This document shows, piece after piece, positions 8,338 to 18,020 of a stretch of DNA of 38,093 bases. The stretch's first letter is position 1, and every line of letters starts with the position of its first letter. The notes beneath the pieces are model-generated. The model was given only the letters and a program-made list of their open reading frames with translations. It was not told the DNA's origin and made no database searches. This stretch comes from Legionellales bacterium (GTDB taxonomy: Bacteria > Pseudomonadota > Gammaproteobacteria > Comchoanobacterales > Comchoanobacteraceae). The stretch lies in the NCBI GenBank assembly GCA_018664045.1, contig JABJPE010000040.1, positions 1-38,093 of the forward strand, written 5' to 3'. The translations under genes were made by a program, and so were the position numbers.

Positions 8338-10017
8338 ATGAACAAAATTGCAAGAATAATAAAACTTAGTATAATTATTTTTATCAGTAGCTACGCTTTG
8401 GCAAAAACCAACTTTAAAATTACAGTCACAGGTGTAGATAAAGAGACATATACAAACATAGTTAAATATTTAAAATTTGAGAATAATATTTCAAGTAAAA
8501 AGATTACTACAGAAGAAATAAAGCGCCTATACCTAACTAATATAAGTAACATAAAAGAAGCTATGCAGCCCTTTGGCTACTTCCATCCTCAAATAGAACC
8601 TTCACTACTCCAAAAAAACGCGCTATGGCAAGCAAATTATAAAATAGATCCAGGCCCCAGGGTAAAGATAATTAAAACCAATTACTCAAAACATATAAAA
8701 ACAAGTTGGATACCTGATGATGCCATACGTGATGGAGACTATTTCAACACAAACAACTATCAAAAAACAAAAGATCATATACTGTTATATGCAATAAATA
8801 GTGGATATGTTGATGCAAATTTAAATAGTAGCAGTGTTAGTATTGACACTAATAAAAACACAGCTATTGCTAACATCAATATAAAACTAGGGAAACAATA
8901 TAAATTTGGCAAAATAATATTTAAAAACGATTATCTTAGCGAAGATATAGTTAAAACATATAGCCCATTTAAATTAGGGGAGAATTACTCAGAAAAAAAA
9001 GTAGATAACTTCAAACATAACTTAATATCAAGCAAACTATTTAAACAGATAGAGCTAACTCCTAAAGTAAGTAATAACAGTATAAATATCCTAGTAAATG
9101 CAACGCTAAAGCCGAAAAACATATACCAAGTAGGACTTGGCTTAGATAGTGATGAATATGTAAGGGCAACTTATGACATTACCAACAATTATATATCCAA
9201 AAGCGCAGACCGGAGCAAGTTATCATTAAAAGCATCATCATCTGAACTAGAGGCAGGTCTACAGTATTACACTCCAGGAAAAAACCCCATAACAACAACA
9301 CAAATACTGTCTTTGTATTTAGATACTAAAGATAACCAGCAAATAGGAAGTAGTAATTATGTAGAAGCAAGTACAACACAAAAACAACAAAACAATGGCA
9401 CTACGTATACAAATAGCCTTAACCTACACTATGAAAAGTCAGAACCAGTTAATTCAGAAACATATTTTTCAACGCTGCTATACCTAAAAACAGGAATTTC
9501 AGCCAACCAATTGAGCTATGACGCACTAAAATATAGCTGGTCATGGTATGCATTAGCTGCTGCGCGTGGCATGGCATCATCTGTAAACATATTAAAAACT
9601 AAGCTCAGCACATCAGCTAACTACCCTATTAGCAGGAATGTTAAACTTGGGGGCAAGGTACAAGTCGGAGCAATTTTAACAAATGATTTTGACAGCATAC
9701 CATTATCTTTTAAATTTACAGCCGGTGGAGCTAATAGCATAAAAGGATATTCATATAATTCAATTGGGCCAGGTAAAATTTTAAAAGTATTAAATACAAA
9801 TATTGACTATAGAATTTATGATAATTTATTTTTATCCTTGTTTGCGGATGTTGGTAATGTTACAAATAAAGTTGAATCATCAAAGTACTATGTTGGAATA
9901 GGACCAGGAATAAGCTGGGAAACTCCCCTTGGAAACGCCAACTTAACACTAGGATATGCAATAAGTCTCGACGGCAATCCATGGCGCCTACAATTTAATT
10001 TTATGCCCGCGTTATAA
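8338..10017 (+). CDS. tamA: Translocation and assembly module outer-membrane protein TamA
   Basis: TamA is an Omp85-family barrel that works with TamB in outer-membrane biogenesis. The 559-residue protein (E. coli 577) has a signal peptide (residues 1-22, ending ALA), about three POTRA domains up to residue 260 or so, and then a C-terminal barrel. Diagnostic segments are GYVDANLNSS in the third POTRA domain, GGANSIKGYSYNSIGP (the family's conserved RGY-type motif, here KGY, on the inward loop) and a C-terminal PLGNANLTLGYAISLDG followed by WRLQFNF. No clear ribosome binding site precedes the ATG; an AAGGAAA lies about 30 bases upstream. The start was kept because of the signal peptide. tamB follows after 10 bases. 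Confidence 0.93.
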   Translation: MNKIARIIKLSIIIFISSYALAKTNFKITVTGVDKETYTNIVKYLKFENNISSKKITTEEIKRLYLTNISNIKEAMQPFGYFHPQIEPSLLQKNALWQANYKIDPGPRVKIIKTNYSKHIKTSWIPDDAIRDGDYFNTNNYQKTKDHILLYAINSGYVDANLNSSSVSIDTNKNTAIANINIKLGKQYKFGKIIFKNDYLSEDIVKTYSPFKLGENYSEKKVDNFKHNLISSKLFKQIELTPKVSNNSINILVNATLKPKNIYQVGLGLDSDEYVRATYDITNNYISKSADRSKLSLKASSSELEAGLQYYTPGKNPITTTQILSLYLDTKDNQQIGSSNYVEASTTQKQQNNGTTYTNSLNLHYEKSEPVNSETYFSTLLYLKTGISANQLSYDALKYSWSWYALAAARGMASSVNILKTKLSTSANYPISRNVKLGGKVQVGAILTNDFDSIPLSFKFTAGGANSIKGYSYNSIGPGKILKVLNTNIDYRIYDNLFLSLFADVGNVTNKVESSKYYVGIGPGISWETPLGNANLTLGYAISLDGNPWRLQFNFMPAL

Positions 10018-10027
10018 AGGTGAATTA

Positions 10028-12775
10028 ATGATAAAATGCAACATTAAAAAATTAATTAAATTCACTAGCGTTTCTTTTGCAGTAGTAATTATGGCAAGCA
10101 TATCATTAACATTATATTTAATATTCACTAATGCTGGAACAAAAATTTTAATAAAAAATTTAAGCTATTCTCAGCAGAACAATATTAAAATTGAAGAAGT
10201 ATCTGGGACTCTAGCTAGCAAAATTAATATACCAGAAATCATCATAAAAAAAGATGCGTTAACAATTCGATTGCAAGATTCAGAATTAAAAATAAATCCT
10301 TTTTCTATAATGACAAAGGAGATTAAATTAAGTTATTTTAAAACTAAAAAAGCATCGCTAAACATAGCAAATTTAGTTGATATACCAATCGAAAGCATCA
10401 ATAGTAACCTACTGATACAATCAGATAATATACTTGGACAGTTATCTTATAAAATACCAGAATATAAATTTGCAAATACTATTAATATTAATGGAAAAAT
10501 AGATAACTACAACATAAAGTCAAACATCAAAGTCCATGGCCATACAACACAAATAATTGGCAAAGGAAATAAAGAGCTATTACAACTAAAAAACATTGGC
10601 AATGATTTACTTGAAACTGATTTATATTTATCCTGGAAACAAGGATTTAAATTAGACTTTAATATAAATGGGAAATTAGAAATTCCAGAAAGTGATACCA
10701 CCCTAGAACTTGATGGCTTTAAAATAAATGCACTCAACGACAATTACAACATAAAATTCAACAAGATTAGTGGCGCTCTAAATAGAAAGCCACTAATAGC
10801 TATAGCCAACTTAAACTACAGTCCAAATGAAATAACTGGATATACCAACATAAGCTATAGCAATAATAAGATAGATTTTCTGGCACAGCCAATGCCGAAT
10901 AATACTATGAGCATAAAAGCAAAAATACCAAAAATAAATGAAATATTTAAAGAAATACAAGGTAGCATAAAAGCAGAGATGAGCATATCCAGAGAAACAG
11001 ATACTCCAGAAATAAGCCTTAAATATAATACAGAAAATTTAAGCACCAATAACATTAGCATAAGTGATTCTGCAGGTAACATCAAAATAGACAAAGATAA
11101 CAATATAAATGCAATGATAAAAATCAATAGTATAATAAGTGAGTATGATAATATTGACAGTATTACAACATCACTAACCGGTAGTTTAAAAAATCATAAA
11201 AGCATTCTAAGATTAACCAATAAGGAACAAATTATAAATACAACTATTCTCGGGTCTTATGATAATTCAGAGTGGGATGGGAAAATAGAAAGCCTCGAGT
11301 ATAAAGTAAAAAACAACCTGCTTAAAATACAAAATTCACCACAAATAACTTATAAAAACAATTTTATAACACTAAGTAAGGCATGCCTTGCACGACAAAA
11401 AGATGATTTATGCCTATCAGGCAGAATCGACACAAAAATGAGCACATGGGCTGTTGCAGCTGAATCTACCGGCTTTGACCTATCAAAGATAGGCGGCATA
11501 AACATATTAAGTAAAGCCTCAATTAAAGAAGGAATATTAGAGGGAAATATAGGCATAAGCAGCGATAACATAACTCAGATAGAAGGCAGCGTCACCTTAA
11601 AAGATGCATTATTATATATACCAAAACAAAATGTTTATTATAAAATAGGTAGTGCCGGACTTGTAATGAACAAAAACAATAATAGAATAGATGGGAATAT
11701 ACACACTACTGATGGAAAACTTAATATAGAGGGTAACTGCAAATTAAATGACTGTAGACTTTCAATAATTGGTGATGATTTTCAGCTAATGAATACGCGT
11801 ACATTAAAGCTAACGACAAAGCCAAACATAAAAGTTTTGCTAAAAAATGGCTTTGCTAAAATAACAGGATTAATAACAGTATTTAAAAGTGAATTATCAA
11901 TAAATACAGAATCAAACGCATTAACACTACCTAGTGATGTACATGTTAAAAGTAGTATAACTAAACAAAACTCTATAGAGCTAGACCCAAAAAGCGCGGT
12001 AGAGCTAGTATTATCAGATGATAATGTAATTAAACTTGGTAATACTACTGGAAAAATCACAGGAAAGATAACGTTATCACCTAGATATAAAAATACTTTA
12101 GTAGCAAATGGTATGCTGAGTCTGATTGATGCGAAGTACAAAGGTTATGGACAAGATTTAACAATTAAAAAGGGAAATATTAAATATGATTATGACACGA
12201 TTGATAACCCTGAAATTGACATAGAGGCCGTTCGAATTATTGACTCAGCATTCGCAGACACAGGACCCAAAAGTCTTGAAGAATCTGTTGCTGGTATAAA
12301 AGTCACAGGGCAGGCATCAAAGCCAAATATCGAACTATTTTCTAGCCCTGAACAACTAAATTACAATGAAATATTATCATTAATTATAACTGGAAAAACA
12401 CAGTCTTTTAATGACGATCAAATAAATAATGAAAGCTTTGACCCTTATACTTTGGGCTCTTATTTACTTGAATCTACAGGAGCATTTAAACAGCTAAGCA
12501 GCAACCTCTCATTAGAAAAATTATCAATTATAGAAGATAACGACATGAGCAATATGGACGCAAGTGAAATATCAACTAGCACTAAAAATGGTTTAAAGGT
12601 ACTAATATCAAAGAGATTAAATGATAAATTTCTTTTAAGTGGGCGTTTTGGAATGTATTCAAATGATTATACATTAAGTGCACAATATAAATTATCTGAT
12701 AAAATAATATTGAAAGGATATATAAATGAATTAAGCCATGGCTTAAACATATTATATAAACTAAGTTCAGATTAA
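10028..12775 (+). CDS. tamB: Translocation and assembly module inner-membrane protein TamB
   Basis: TamB is an AsmA-like bridge protein anchored in the inner membrane, proposed to move phospholipids to the outer membrane and to assist TamA. The 915-residue protein is shorter than E. coli TamB (1259). It has one N-terminal membrane anchor (about residues 13-33), then a long beta-rich, Asn/Ile/Lys-rich repetitive region typical of a hydrophobic groove. The conserved C-terminal DUF490 domain includes KGNIKYDYD, PEIDIEAVR, GIKVTGQASKPNIELFSSP and NEILSLIITGK. The ATG has AAGGTG six bases upstream. Its stop codon overlaps the convergent dotO stop by three bases, leaving no room for a dedicated terminator. 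Confidence 0.93.
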   Translation: MIKCNIKKLIKFTSVSFAVVIMASISLTLYLIFTNAGTKILIKNLSYSQQNNIKIEEVSGTLASKINIPEIIIKKDALTIRLQDSELKINPFSIMTKEIKLSYFKTKKASLNIANLVDIPIESINSNLLIQSDNILGQLSYKIPEYKFANTININGKIDNYNIKSNIKVHGHTTQIIGKGNKELLQLKNIGNDLLETDLYLSWKQGFKLDFNINGKLEIPESDTTLELDGFKINALNDNYNIKFNKISGALNRKPLIAIANLNYSPNEITGYTNISYSNNKIDFLAQPMPNNTMSIKAKIPKINEIFKEIQGSIKAEMSISRETDTPEISLKYNTENLSTNNISISDSAGNIKIDKDNNINAMIKINSIISEYDNIDSITTSLTGSLKNHKSILRLTNKEQIINTTILGSYDNSEWDGKIESLEYKVKNNLLKIQNSPQITYKNNFITLSKACLARQKDDLCLSGRIDTKMSTWAVAAESTGFDLSKIGGINILSKASIKEGILEGNIGISSDNITQIEGSVTLKDALLYIPKQNVYYKIGSAGLVMNKNNNRIDGNIHTTDGKLNIEGNCKLNDCRLSIIGDDFQLMNTRTLKLTTKPNIKVLLKNGFAKITGLITVFKSELSINTESNALTLPSDVHVKSSITKQNSIELDPKSAVELVLSDDNVIKLGNTTGKITGKITLSPRYKNTLVANGMLSLIDAKYKGYGQDLTIKKGNIKYDYDTIDNPEIDIEAVRIIDSAFADTGPKSLEESVAGIKVTGQASKPNIELFSSPEQLNYNEILSLIITGKTQSFNDDQINNESFDPYTLGSYLLESTGAFKQLSSNLSLEKLSIIEDNDMSNMDASEISTSTKNGLKVLISKRLNDKFLLSGRFGMYSNDYTLSAQYKLSDKIILKGYINELSHGLNILYKLSSD

Positions 12776-15700
12776 AGAGATTTAAAATTTGGATTCTTAC
12801 GATACTCTTCCAAAATAGCATCAACTACTTTGTCCAAAATACCACCCTTCTCTTCACTAGTTATAATTCCAGAATCAACCTCTGATAGCTCTCTAACTTT
12901 AGATTCAATATACTTAACAGATGAACCATTTGGGAAAATATTAGCTAGAACTCTTCTAGCTTCACTAGGACCTAACTCAACATATAATTTATTCCGAATA
13001 TAAGCATCTTCCGCAGTAGTACTAAATGCCCACAGTTCAATTGGCCCCAAAGTTAAGGTAAGCAGTTGAACATTACTTCCTTCCTTGGTTGCAAATTGTG
13101 CAAGGAAAGTAGAGCCTCCAGCTCTTGGTCCATGCACAGATGACTTAAGTGCAGATCTAGCTGTTTGAGATAAACCAAAAACTTTTACTGTTTTATTTAT
13201 GGCCTGTTCAGGGCCCGCATCCATAATAAATATAGAAGTACCAAACTCAACCATAACTTCATCAAAGTCATCAAGAGACTGTGATAAAAGTGCAATTTGC
13301 ACATTCCACTTACGCCCTTCCCGCATATCTTGTACAACTTGATCTCTTACAGACTGAACTTTTGATGTCCTATGAAACTCATCAAGAACTAATCTTTTTG
13401 AATCTTCACGAATTTCCTGTATTCTTTTTTCATGATAATCACTATAAATTTCAGAAATTCCTGAAAGAGAATCTGCAGTTAAGTAAAAGTCTTTAGCAAG
13501 GATATATCTGGCCAACATATACATAACAGCTGTTTGCCTGTCTGCAGCATTACCACCACTTTTTGCAACCTCATCTAAATCCATAGAAACCACTTTAGCT
13601 TCCCCAAGATCAAACTTGGTAACCCTAGACAAAATAGGATACTCACGAACAGCACTAGATATCATTCTTGCAAAGGCACTTATTAATGTTTCTCCTGTGT
13701 TAGTTGAAACATTGCCAAACAAATCTTCTACCGCTGGCAATCTACAAATAGAAGTAAGATCACTTATCAATGGCATAGCATTGCGCTGGGCAAGAGTAGC
13801 TTCATGTACAAATCCAGCACTAAAGAGAGCATCAGTTACTTCCCACCATGAAGTATGACTATCAACTACAAAGCCTATATCCTGGAGTAGAGCATCTATA
13901 ATATCTTCTACCCCCTGAGAGTAGCTATTAGGGTTTCCATCTTCTGATCCGCTTTTATAAGCTTCATCAACCAACATGCCAGCCATATCTATAATTCCAT
14001 CATATGGAACATCTGCACCTACAGGAGTTGCCAGTAAAGAGATGAAGTTAACCAAAAAAGTTCTTTCCTGAGGACTTGGAAATCTAGAGCCTAACTGAGT
14101 ATCAAATGGATTAATAGAATACTCTTTAGTCATTCTTAAACGATGATAAGCGACCAAGTGTTTTTGATCGTCTGGTAGAGCTTCTTTTAATAAAGAAATC
14201 AAACCGCTACTTGAAGGTCCAATATCTATCACTGAAATACGAGGTAATCTCATAATTCCTGGAGCCATACATAAAGCCAAGTTTATGGCGTTAGATAGTA
14301 CAGATTTACCAGAACCTGGGCGGGCATACATCAGATCTATCCATGTTGTTTGCATTGATGATCCAGGCTGATAAGGCCAAGGCTTGCCATCTGGTGACCT
14401 TAATAACAGAGCACCATTTTGCCATGGAGATGCTGGTCTGTAAAATGGCATCATGTAAAGAACATCTGAAAGTGATGCTACGCTTGTTGTAGCAGTGCTA
14501 TTTGCACTAAAGGCTAGTAGGCTAGATGCATAGCCTTCAAAAGCATCACCACATATCTCAGATACGTCGCATGAACCCCAACCTTGAATTGCTCTAGCTA
14601 ACTGAGAAGCCCTATTCCTAAGTAGCTTTATATTTCCTTCTGGAGCCCATGTAGAAGCTGTAACCCTTAGCCTTACAACTGAATCATCAGTATTTACATT
14701 TATGTAATCTAATAAAGTAACAGCGTCATTTATTAATCGGTTGTCAGAAGAGGAAAAAGAAAGTAATGATGAAAATGCTCTTTTTAACTGCAGAGCCTTC
14801 ATACCACCACCGTCGATTAAAAAAGATATTCGCCATGGAATGCCAGTTGGTAAAGTCCGATTAAATAATGACATAAAAGACTGAACTTCCTTTGGAAATA
14901 AATCAATAAAAACTGATGAATAAATTAACCCTCCAACCTTTACTGTATGTAAATCCAAATTAACTGCATCTCTTGGTATTATCTGGTGTGCTAATGACGG
15001 CCAAAGAACTTCAGAAATATCACCATCGAATGTACTTGATAGTTTTGGATTAAGCTTATCACCTGGAAGTACTGGCCTCCATTTTTTATCTGTGAACTCA
15101 GGATCCAGTATAGATCTTATCGCATGTACTGCATCATGAACATTTAAAGTTTCTGCATCCACACCTAATGAACTTAGAACTTGACCAAGTGACTTTATTA
15201 ATGAGTCATGAAGATTTCTAAGGTCAGGTATAGCCGCTATTACGTTTTGGCATGTTTTTACGTTATAGCCCTTCTCAGATATTTTCTCGCTTTTCTCTTT
15301 TGCTGCACGCTTGGCCTGATCTCCTGTTAAAAGAGTCATTTTACTCCATACAACTATGTATATTTCTTCAAAACCACAATAGTTAGTTATATGCGTTAAC
15401 CTTTCATCCATAAGATCATCTAAATTTAGTTTTAGATCAGATAGAGTTTGTACTGTTGGGGCATAGTTATCTTTGATAACTTCTTTTACCTTATCTCGAG
15501 AATAACCGAAAAAAACTTGTATAGAGTGACCTTGTTCTGCAAGTGAGTTTGACAAGTTCTGCAAAATACCATCATGTATTCTCTCATACTCCTCTTGACC
15601 AACAAGTGCTTTAACACCTTCTATTTTCATTATGGAGATTAATGATCCATCACATGCAACTAGCGTATCCTCACTATCAGCTGTTTGGATATCACAGTAA

Positions 15701-15786
15701 GATTCTACGGTTTGCTTTAAACCTGAGCTCAATGCAGCTAAAAGAGTATCTAAAACTTCTGATACGTTATCAACAATACTTACCAT
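12772..15786 (-). CDS. dotO: Dot/Icm T4BSS ATPase DotO (IcmB)
   Basis: DotO is the VirB4-like hexameric ATPase at the cytoplasmic base of the type IVB machine, working with DotB. The 1004-residue length matches Legionella DotO (about 1009). The N-terminal domain is followed by a Walker A motif ARPGSGKS at residues 488-495 and a Walker B-like stretch RLVLDEFHR later, then LLSQSLDDF as in VirB4-type ATPases. It is the last gene of the long minus-strand Dot/Icm cluster, with icmJ 23 bases upstream. The downstream gene is the convergent tamB with overlapping stops. Confidence 0.96.
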   Translation of the reverse strand: MVSIVDNVSEVLDTLLAALSSGLKQTVESYCDIQTADSEDTLVACDGSLISIMKIEGVKALVGQEEYERIHDGILQNLSNSLAEQGHSIQVFFGYSRDKVKEVIKDNYAPTVQTLSDLKLNLDDLMDERLTHITNYCGFEEIYIVVWSKMTLLTGDQAKRAAKEKSEKISEKGYNVKTCQNVIAAIPDLRNLHDSLIKSLGQVLSSLGVDAETLNVHDAVHAIRSILDPEFTDKKWRPVLPGDKLNPKLSSTFDGDISEVLWPSLAHQIIPRDAVNLDLHTVKVGGLIYSSVFIDLFPKEVQSFMSLFNRTLPTGIPWRISFLIDGGGMKALQLKRAFSSLLSFSSSDNRLINDAVTLLDYINVNTDDSVVRLRVTASTWAPEGNIKLLRNRASQLARAIQGWGSCDVSEICGDAFEGYASSLLAFSANSTATTSVASLSDVLYMMPFYRPASPWQNGALLLRSPDGKPWPYQPGSSMQTTWIDLMYARPGSGKSVLSNAINLALCMAPGIMRLPRISVIDIGPSSSGLISLLKEALPDDQKHLVAYHRLRMTKEYSINPFDTQLGSRFPSPQERTFLVNFISLLATPVGADVPYDGIIDMAGMLVDEAYKSGSEDGNPNSYSQGVEDIIDALLQDIGFVVDSHTSWWEVTDALFSAGFVHEATLAQRNAMPLISDLTSICRLPAVEDLFGNVSTNTGETLISAFARMISSAVREYPILSRVTKFDLGEAKVVSMDLDEVAKSGGNAADRQTAVMYMLARYILAKDFYLTADSLSGISEIYSDYHEKRIQEIREDSKRLVLDEFHRTSKVQSVRDQVVQDMREGRKWNVQIALLSQSLDDFDEVMVEFGTSIFIMDAGPEQAINKTVKVFGLSQTARSALKSSVHGPRAGGSTFLAQFATKEGSNVQLLTLTLGPIELWAFSTTAEDAYIRNKLYVELGPSEARRVLANIFPNGSSVKYIESKVRELSEVDSGIITSEEKGGILDKVVDAILEEYRKNPNFKSL

Positions 15787-15809
15787 ACAACATCCTCTGT
15801 ATTATAATA

Positions 15810-16469
15810 TTAAGAGCTCATGCCCTTTAAAGCAACTTTAGACCAAGTTTGCACACACTTCGTGAACTTATTTAAAAGTGGTAGAACTCTTACTCCATTG
15901 AGAAGTTCACCTGTTACTACATCTCTATCGTCTAGTGGAGAGTCTATAATCATCTGACCCATAAATGCAGGATTACTTAAACCCTCACCATAACGTTCAT
16001 CGATAACTTTATTTAGCAATCGCAAATCATTGTAAGTAGATTGTGCTTCCTGAGCATACTTTGTTCCGTTGATTATGGCGCAAAATAGCGCATGGCATAA
16101 TCCATTTAAATTTTCTTGTGAAATTTGAGGCAAATATATTAGTACTGCACCTGTATTATCAACCTTCCCTATCATTTCCATAAAAAAACATTGTGCACAC
16201 AATGGGCATGCTAAAACCATATTAGATATTTTATTATTTTTGTAGTTCCCATCAATATTTACAACCTGCATATGAGATTTATCTTTAAAACCACAAAACT
16301 GGCAGGTATCGTTGCACTCAAATGCAACCGACTTCCTGTAAGAAGCAAATCTTTCATCGGAATTACGTTTAGCATAGTATGCCCATGCACCTGGATTAAC
16401 TTTTAAGCTGATTGATCTTAAATATTGACTCAATTTTAATATCCCTTTTAAAACTTGCTGTTGCTGCAA
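15810..16469 (-). CDS. dotN: Dot/Icm coupling-complex protein DotN (IcmJ)
   Basis: DotN is a zinc-binding component of the DotL-DotM coupling complex, which recruits effector-chaperone complexes. The 219-residue protein (Legionella about 208) has conserved NPGAWAYYAKRNSDERF, then zinc-ligand candidates Cys52, Cys56, Cys59 and Cys88, Cys91, Cys94, reminiscent of an HNH/zinc-ribbon fold (CQFCGF ... CPLCAQC). The position between icmD and icmB is conserved in Legionellales. The extreme N-terminus (MQQQQ) has no strong ribosome binding site, and a slightly later start is possible. Four bases separate it from the second icmD. Confidence 0.93.
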   Translation of the reverse strand: MQQQQVLKGILKLSQYLRSISLKVNPGAWAYYAKRNSDERFASYRKSVAFECNDTCQFCGFKDKSHMQVVNIDGNYKNNKISNMVLACPLCAQCFFMEMIGKVDNTGAVLIYLPQISQENLNGLCHALFCAIINGTKYAQEAQSTYNDLRLLNKVIDERYGEGLSNPAFMGQMIIDSPLDDRDVVTGELLNGVRVLPLLNKFTKCVQTWSKVALKGMSS

Positions 16470-16473
16470 GCAA

Positions 16474-16875
16474 CTACATGTAACGATTACTATATGAGTA
16501 GGATGATCCGGGCATCATCATTGCTCCAGCCCCATCGAAACCTCCAGCGCGTGCGCCTTCATCATCACCGAATATTGTCATGCCAGCAGGTTTGTATATT
16601 CCAGGTAAGAATATAAGCAAGCATGATACCCCTAATAATGCAAATGGAGTACCTACAGGAATTTGGGTAGGATTATCTTTGTGCTGTTTAAATTTAAATA
16701 CAGCAGATATTCCAAACCCAATTCCAGATACATAAGCCAAACCAATCATAAGTTTGCCAATTTTGACAAAACTTGTTGTTATAGAATCGGCCATGTCACC
16801 TATGTTCATGGCAAAACAACAATTAATGCATATAAAAAGAGCAAAAAATCTTACAACCAGTCTAACTAATTTCAT
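16474..16875 (-). CDS. icmD: Dot/Icm inner-membrane protein DotP (IcmD), second copy
   Basis: IcmD is a small membrane protein of the Dot/Icm complex with two hydrophobic segments besides its signal sequence. The open frame extends to 16977, but the first 34 residues overlap the upstream copy and look like out-of-frame sequence. The ATG at 16875 (MKLVRLVVRFFALF) begins a signal-peptide-like helix, giving 133 residues. The core ITTSFVKIGKLMIGLAYVSG and GIGFGISAVFKFKQHKDNPT is nearly the same as in the adjacent copy, as is QIPVGTPFALLG. The tail differs, with a DDEGARAGGFDGAG stretch and a Met/Ser/Tyr-rich end. Only nine or ten bases separate the two copies. Confidence 0.9.
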   Translation of the reverse strand: MKLVRLVVRFFALFICINCCFAMNIGDMADSITTSFVKIGKLMIGLAYVSGIGFGISAVFKFKQHKDNPTQIPVGTPFALLGVSCLLIFLPGIYKPAGMTIFGDDEGARAGGFDGAGAMMMPGSSYSYSNRYM

Positions 16876-16885
16876 AAATATCAAT

Positions 16886-17269
16886 CTATTTTGCGTCAGG
16901 CAAACTACTTGCGCCAGCACCAGTGAAACCACCACCTGTTGAAGAACCACCAAATACAGTTGCACCTGCAGGAGCATATATACTTGGTAGAAACATCAAA
17001 ACAACAGATACAGCTAGTAATGCAAAAGGTGTGCCTATAGGTATTTGAGTTGGATTATCCTTGTGCTGCTTAAATTTAAAAATAGCAGAGATACCAAAGC
17101 CAAGTCCTGCCACATAAGCTACACCCATCATCAACGATCCAATTTGAGCAAAACTCCCAGTTACGTTATATGCTAAAGAACCAATTGTTGCGGCAGAAGC
17201 ATATACAGCACTTGCTGATATAAACGACAGTAATAGCAGTGCGCCTGCTTTTACATTTTTTGTATTCAT
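16886..17269 (-). CDS. icmD: Dot/Icm inner-membrane protein DotP (IcmD), first copy
   Basis: This is the first of two tandem IcmD paralogues. The frame opens at 17281, but the ATG at 17269 (MNTKNVKAG) has GGAG six bases upstream and starts a clean signal peptide, giving 127 residues. It shares SFAQIGSLMMGVAYVAG, GFGISAIFKFKQHKDNPT and QIPIGTPFALLAVS with the second copy, and ends GGGFTGAGASSLPDAK. The Legionella protein is about 132 residues, so both copies look intact and functional. A 134-base gap upstream carries a TATAAT, so a promoter may feed icmD-icmD-icmJ-icmB separately from the rest of the cluster. Confidence 0.93.
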   Translation of the reverse strand: MNTKNVKAGALLLLSFISASAVYASAATIGSLAYNVTGSFAQIGSLMMGVAYVAGLGFGISAIFKFKQHKDNPTQIPIGTPFALLAVSVVLMFLPSIYAPAGATVFGGSSTGGGFTGAGASSLPDAK

Positions 17270-17352
17270 AAAAAACTCCATATTAAGATAAGCAAGAAAT
17301 TGTAAGTGCTTTTAAACACTTTAACTCCTATTCCAATTTACTTAATCAGGAT

Positions 17353-17358
17353 ATTATA
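17353..17358 (-). promoter_or_regulatory. Possible -10 element upstream of icmD copy 1
   Basis: A perfect TATAAT (minus strand) lies in the AT-rich gap between icmC and the icmD pair, about 84 bases before the icmD start. No convincing -35 is found 16-18 bp upstream. TTGCAA at 17371-17376 is only 12 bp away, too close. This is weak evidence. Confidence 0.3.
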
Positions 17359-17403
17359 TAAAAAAAAAATTTGCAATGTTTTAAATAGTTTTTATGTAAC
17401 TTT

Positions 17404-18018
17404 TTAGGCTAAGCCAAATGTGTTTGCTAACATATCCATAGTCCCTGTAATATTTATAGCTAGCACTCCACCAATAACATGTATAAATCCTTTTGATACG
17501 GCACCAGGCTGTGGCTGTTCACCAGTTGACTTTGTTATTAATAACCAACCCCGTAGAAAAGCAATTAATCCTATAACTTGAATTGTTCCTATCATAGGGG
17601 CCAGTGCATCGGCCCAATCAATACCAGAGTTGCTTGACTGCCAGCTTAGAGTGCTCTCAACGTTTGGGGTACCAAATAAGGTCATATTCCAATTCTGCAA
17701 AAAAGTGGGAGCGTACATCAATGCTATGCCAATAAAAAACGCTGCAGATGGAGCTAAAAGACCTTTTGAATTATGCATAAAAGCAGTCCTCTCACCAAAC
17801 TTCTTTAATTTATATATAGCCCCTAATGTCAATGAAAAACCTACTAAATAGCAAGTTGCAATAAGCATAGCCCAGACCTGATCTAGACTATCATTTAGAT
17901 TAATGAATAATGAAGAGAATGTAGTTGTGCCAGCTCGTGCGTATACACTTATAAGTATAGGTACACACCTGACAACAAACCTTAAACATTTATTTTTAAC
18001 ATTCATATGTAAATTCAC
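17404..18018 (-). CDS. icmC: Dot/Icm inner-membrane protein DotE (IcmC)
   Basis: IcmC is a polytopic inner-membrane component related to IcmD and DotV. The 204-residue protein (Legionella about 194) has a signal-like N-terminus and about four hydrophobic segments. It contains SLDQVWAMLIATCYLVGFSL followed by GAIYKLKKFGERT, which parallels the IGSLMMGVAYVAG...FKFKQHKDNPT core of IcmD and supports common ancestry. The start is either the GTG at 18018, immediately after the icmG stop, or the ATG at 18006. Neither has a strong ribosome binding site, so translation is probably coupled to icmG. Confidence 0.92.
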   Translation of the reverse strand: MNLHMNVKNKCLRFVVRCVPILISVYARAGTTTFSSLFINLNDSLDQVWAMLIATCYLVGFSLTLGAIYKLKKFGERTAFMHNSKGLLAPSAAFFIGIALMYAPTFLQNWNMTLFGTPNVESTLSWQSSNSGIDWADALAPMIGTIQVIGLIAFLRGWLLITKSTGEQPQPGAVSKGFIHVIGGVLAINITGTMDMLANTFGLA

Positions 18019-18020
18019 AA

